Both the position numbers and the translations under genes were made by a program. From Patagioenas fasciata (lineage: Eukaryota > Chordata > Aves > Columbiformes > Columbidae): a stretch of 64,000 nucleotides of DNA. The notes below the pieces were generated by a model, which worked only from the letters and a program-made list of their open reading frames with translations, did not search any database and was not told the DNA's origin. Of this stretch, positions 60,731 to 64,000 are shown piece by piece. Where the stretch lies: NCBI RefSeq assembly GCF_037038585.1, contig NC_092526.1, forward strand, positions 7,573,501 through 7,637,500. Direction: 5' to 3'. Each line of letters starts with the position of its first letter. Position 1 is the stretch's first letter.

Positions 60731-63700
60731 GTACTTGTAGCAAAAGTCTTTATTAATAGTTTCTGTAGGTATAATGTCACATAACAATGACAGAACATTA
60801 TGCCAGCATAAGAGAAATCCTAACATCACAGTAACCTTCAAACAGTTAACAGTCCCATTTTGAAGAGTATCAGTTGGTCCTCATGCTAAAAAATCCATGG
60901 CAACTTCACGTTAAAGTATCTTGCAGAATGAAGGTAGGAGCCCTGGCATATGAACTCAAGGGGGATGTATATAATTCATGATTTTAATTCTTCTCAGATT
61001 AAGGTAGTGTCTCCGACAAAGCTGCAAAGTAAATACGAGTTTTTATTTAGTGTGAGATGAAGCTGAGATGATGGTCATAAGCAGGGAAAGAACGGGAATG
61101 CTTTAGGATGTACAGTTTATTAAAAAAGGTTGGACTTGCAAAACCCCATTGTTATGCACGAGTCTTATAAGCAAAACTGACATCTTTTGTTGAAGTCTGA
61201 GTCCTCTCACATTAAGGTTATTAGTTATTTCCAATTTAAATGTAATATTTAGTCCAGCTAATTACACTAAAATTAGTTTCCAACTTCAAGGTTTGTTATA
61301 CTTTAGCCTGAGTTTTTAGTCAAAATGTGAAAGCGCATTTTTGCTTTTGTTTAACCAGCCTTAGAGAATGAGGTGGGTGTTTAAGGCCAGCACTTGTAAC
61401 AAAAGTCTTTACACTTAATGACACTGGAGAAGAGGGGAGATGCGATTGCACCCCAGGCCTCTGCACAGCACAGCTGAGCCAAGGAGGATGTTGGCTGAAT
61501 CCAGTCTAGTAGAACATTCTGTAAACAAGTCTAACTTTGCATGTTTCTTACTTAATGAGATTATAGATTTTCACATAAAAATTCAAATAATTCAGGCACC
61601 TGTAATAAGGTATGTAATGTAATAAGGAGGAAAGGTGAGAAACCTTAAAAGCCTTCTTGAAAAAAACTCAATGAAAAGTGACTCAGTGGGGAGGGTCATA
61701 CTTCCTTAATTAGTTAGAGTATTTGAGCTGGGCAAACATTCCTGTATTAAGAGCCTTCATTTCTAAAACCAGTCAAGAACCTGTTACAAAGCATGCAGGC
61801 TGGAGGTATGTGACCACTTTGCTGTGATGCCAAGTTTCCTCGTGCTTTGGAGCTTACGTTTGAGAACTAGAAAATATGGTGTCCTTGTGGCATTGTAGGG
61901 GACACGTACATTGTAAAGCCTCAAGCTCCTACTCAACTCTCAGGAAAAGGTCAGGTTCGTAGGGATGCCAACCCAGCTATCGTACACTGGTCTCAAAACT
62001 ACAAACAGCATATATGATGTAAAAATTTACATCTCAAAACACAAGCAGACACCAAACACAGAAGTCCCACTCTCTTCTGAGATTATTTGGGTTCAAAATT
62101 AGTGGCTTTTTTCCCACAAAGTTCAGCAGGAACTGGTACCATTTTCTACAACCCTTCTGTCAAAACTCTGTTTTTTGCACGTAATTAAAAAAGAATGAGA
62201 GCTTTCCCAAGGAAGGGATTCCAGTATGCACAGCAGTGCCTTTTCTCCTCTACTTTCCGCTTCCCACAGGGACCCACACCATGAGACAGCTTCACAAAGT
62301 GACTTTTACAGGTGTTATTAAAGAACACAGCCTCTGAACTATGGTAAGAAAAATGGTGTCATTATTAGTGCAGGAATATATATGAATTCAACCCAAGTAC
62401 TGAAACTTTGAAGGTTAAAAATTCCAAGCCAGAGAAACAGTCATTCCCAGTAGCAAGGCAAGAGAACACTCCTGGCTTTTCTTATCTTTATCTTTAAAGG
62501 TGGAAGGAGTTAAGCATTTCAGAGAAAGGAGGAGTTAATTAGCTAGTTCAGTTTGGCATAACTTCCAAGTCTTTTCAGACACTTATTTTTAGAACTCATG
62601 GGAACGTGCATTTACATCCCAGTCAAACAAAGCAAACAAAGTGTTTGCTCAGTCCCCTCCATTGCAGAACAAGGGTTGGGAACCTCTCCCACTAAGGTCT
62701 TACGGACCCTTGGTAGGTTCTTGTCACCCACCCCTTCACTCCCTGCCCCCCCCTGCCACCCCGGCTAAAATAAATAAAAGGAAATGAAGCCTGGCCAGTC
62801 ACCGTACAGCAAAACCACAGGGTACAGGCTCTCAAGCCCAGGGAGCATAAGATGGCATAAAATTTATAGAATTTACTTTTCAGGTATAAAGCACCTCATC
62901 ACCATAATGTAAAGGAAGCAAAGGAAACAAATTAGACTTCAGACTTTCAAGCATTCCACTATTTGATTGATTTGATGAAAACCAGCAATGTTTTGCCAAT
63001 AACTGAAAAGGGATCTTCTTTGTGTTTACAAATGAAGTTGGAAAATTAAGCAGGAACATGGGATAATTTCTGCACAATAGAGGTGAGGTAGGGAATTTTA
63101 TTGAAAATAGTTTTTTGTACAAGTTCTTAGAAATAAAGTTGTTTTTCCTAATCTCACACAAATGGCTGTACCTCAAAAATTCAACTATGCTAATATAAAA
63201 CATTTATATTTACAGTTAGCCAAAAGAGTATACAGAACTGCCATTTTATGCAAATACCAAAGTACCAGGTCACAGTGAGATAACATTACTTCAACACTCC
63301 CACCATTAGGAACAGATTAAGATTCAACATACGAAAGAATCTCACTATTCTACAAACCTCCTATCTCACAAAAAGGGAAGATTTTTAATAGTGTTGTAGC
63401 AAGGTCTCCACTACAGCATCATTTTACAAATTACATAATGCATGTGCTCAAATTTATAACAACAAAAAAAATCTGTAATCAAAGCGATGAACAGAGTAAT
63501 AGTGTTGTCTATTAGCTGTTTATTGCATTTATTCAGTCATTCACGTGTGAGGCTGATCCCGTTAATTGTGATCAGCTCAGCCAGGCTGCAATTCGCCCCA
63601 CTCCCTGACCCCCCAGTGGGTTTCAGTCAGGGAAACTCCCCCTCAGCCCCTACTATCACCACGTGGAATTTAGTTTCAGACACAAGACACATACAGTTTC

Positions 63701-64000
63701 ATGTATTTACAATCACATTGAAAACCAAAACCAATGAGTTTTATGGACATCCTTTACAGAGAAACCAAAAAATATCACTGTTTGGATCTCAATGTAAAAT
63801 AGCAACATTTTATCCATGATATTTCACAATTTCCCGGAATTAAAATAAGAAACATTTCTTTTGAAACAGCACCTTAGGATGAAGGCCTATGCTCTTTTCC
63901 AGTTTATATCAGACAGGCACTAGTTACCATCCAGACACTTTAAATCCAAGTTATGACAGCAATTGCTATATTTACAGTACAATATATTGCTTATCCAGAG
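60731..64000 (-). other. Probable CCNT2 3' UTR (inferred from gene order)
   Basis: In mammals CCNT2 lies next to MAP3K19, tail to tail, so its 3' end should be here on the - strand. Minus-strand AATAAA signals occur at 60749-60754 and in the 63515-63535 stretch. No long reading frame or cyclin-box sequence is present in the 3.3 kb, so this is inference rather than recognition. Confidence 0.35.
60749..60754 (-). terminator. Candidate minus-strand polyadenylation signal
   Basis: TTTATT on + (AATAAA on -). It would end a transcript coming from the right, consistent with CCNT2. Confidence 0.4.

Noticed and set aside
63487-63819. 110-codon + strand frame near the end of the window
   Set aside because: No family features, lies in probable CCNT2 3' UTR, and no splice or start context supports it.
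1-64000. CRISPR array, phage, integron or bacterial operon
   Set aside because: No regularly spaced repeats or dense prokaryotic genes; intron-exon structure and CR1 elements show vertebrate DNA.

Overview
This is vertebrate nuclear DNA, most likely from a bird. Large GT-AG introns separate short exons. The recognisable mobile elements are CR1-type LINE fragments with the typical ATTCTGTG-like 3' end, and no Alu/L1-style repeats are visible. The species cannot be named from the sequence. Three protein genes lie in the order and orientations I know from mammals (ZRANB3 - RAB3GAP1 - MAP3K19, with CCNT2 expected next). I called them from spliced exons that stay in one frame across every junction.

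Positions 1-20420 (+ strand) hold ZRANB3 without its first exons. Seventeen exons encode about 986 residues: the SNF2/HARP-type helicase from the DESH box onward, a PCNA-interacting PIP box, an NPL4-type zinc finger, an HNH nuclease module and a C-terminal APIM-like motif. Positions 20421-23080 separate the convergent 3' ends of ZRANB3 and RAB3GAP1. Positions 23081-45526 (- strand) hold a complete 24-exon RAB3GAP1 coding sequence (986 codons plus stop), which starts inside a CpG-rich promoter region at about 45.1-45.7 kb.

Positions 45527-46800 lie between the divergent RAB3GAP1 and MAP3K19 and contain two CR1 fragments. Positions about 47084-59096 (+ strand) hold MAP3K19 (YSK4). It has several small 5' exons, one 2.46-kb exon for the poorly conserved middle region, and three 3' exons for an intact STE-type kinase domain. 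The extreme N-terminal exon is uncertain. Positions 59097-64000 hold the MAP3K19 3' flank, another CR1 fragment, and sequence that by gene order is probably the CCNT2 3' UTR on the - strand; no CCNT2 coding exon is visible.

The three genes are functionally independent: replication-fork remodelling, Rab3/Rab18 regulation, and MAP-kinase signalling. I found no bacterial-style operon, CRISPR array, phage or new defence-like system. The less ordinary items are an antisense open frame in a ZRANB3 intron, old tRNA-head SINE-like fragments, CR1 insertions beside the RAB3GAP1 promoter, and a substitution in the ZRANB3 APIM motif.
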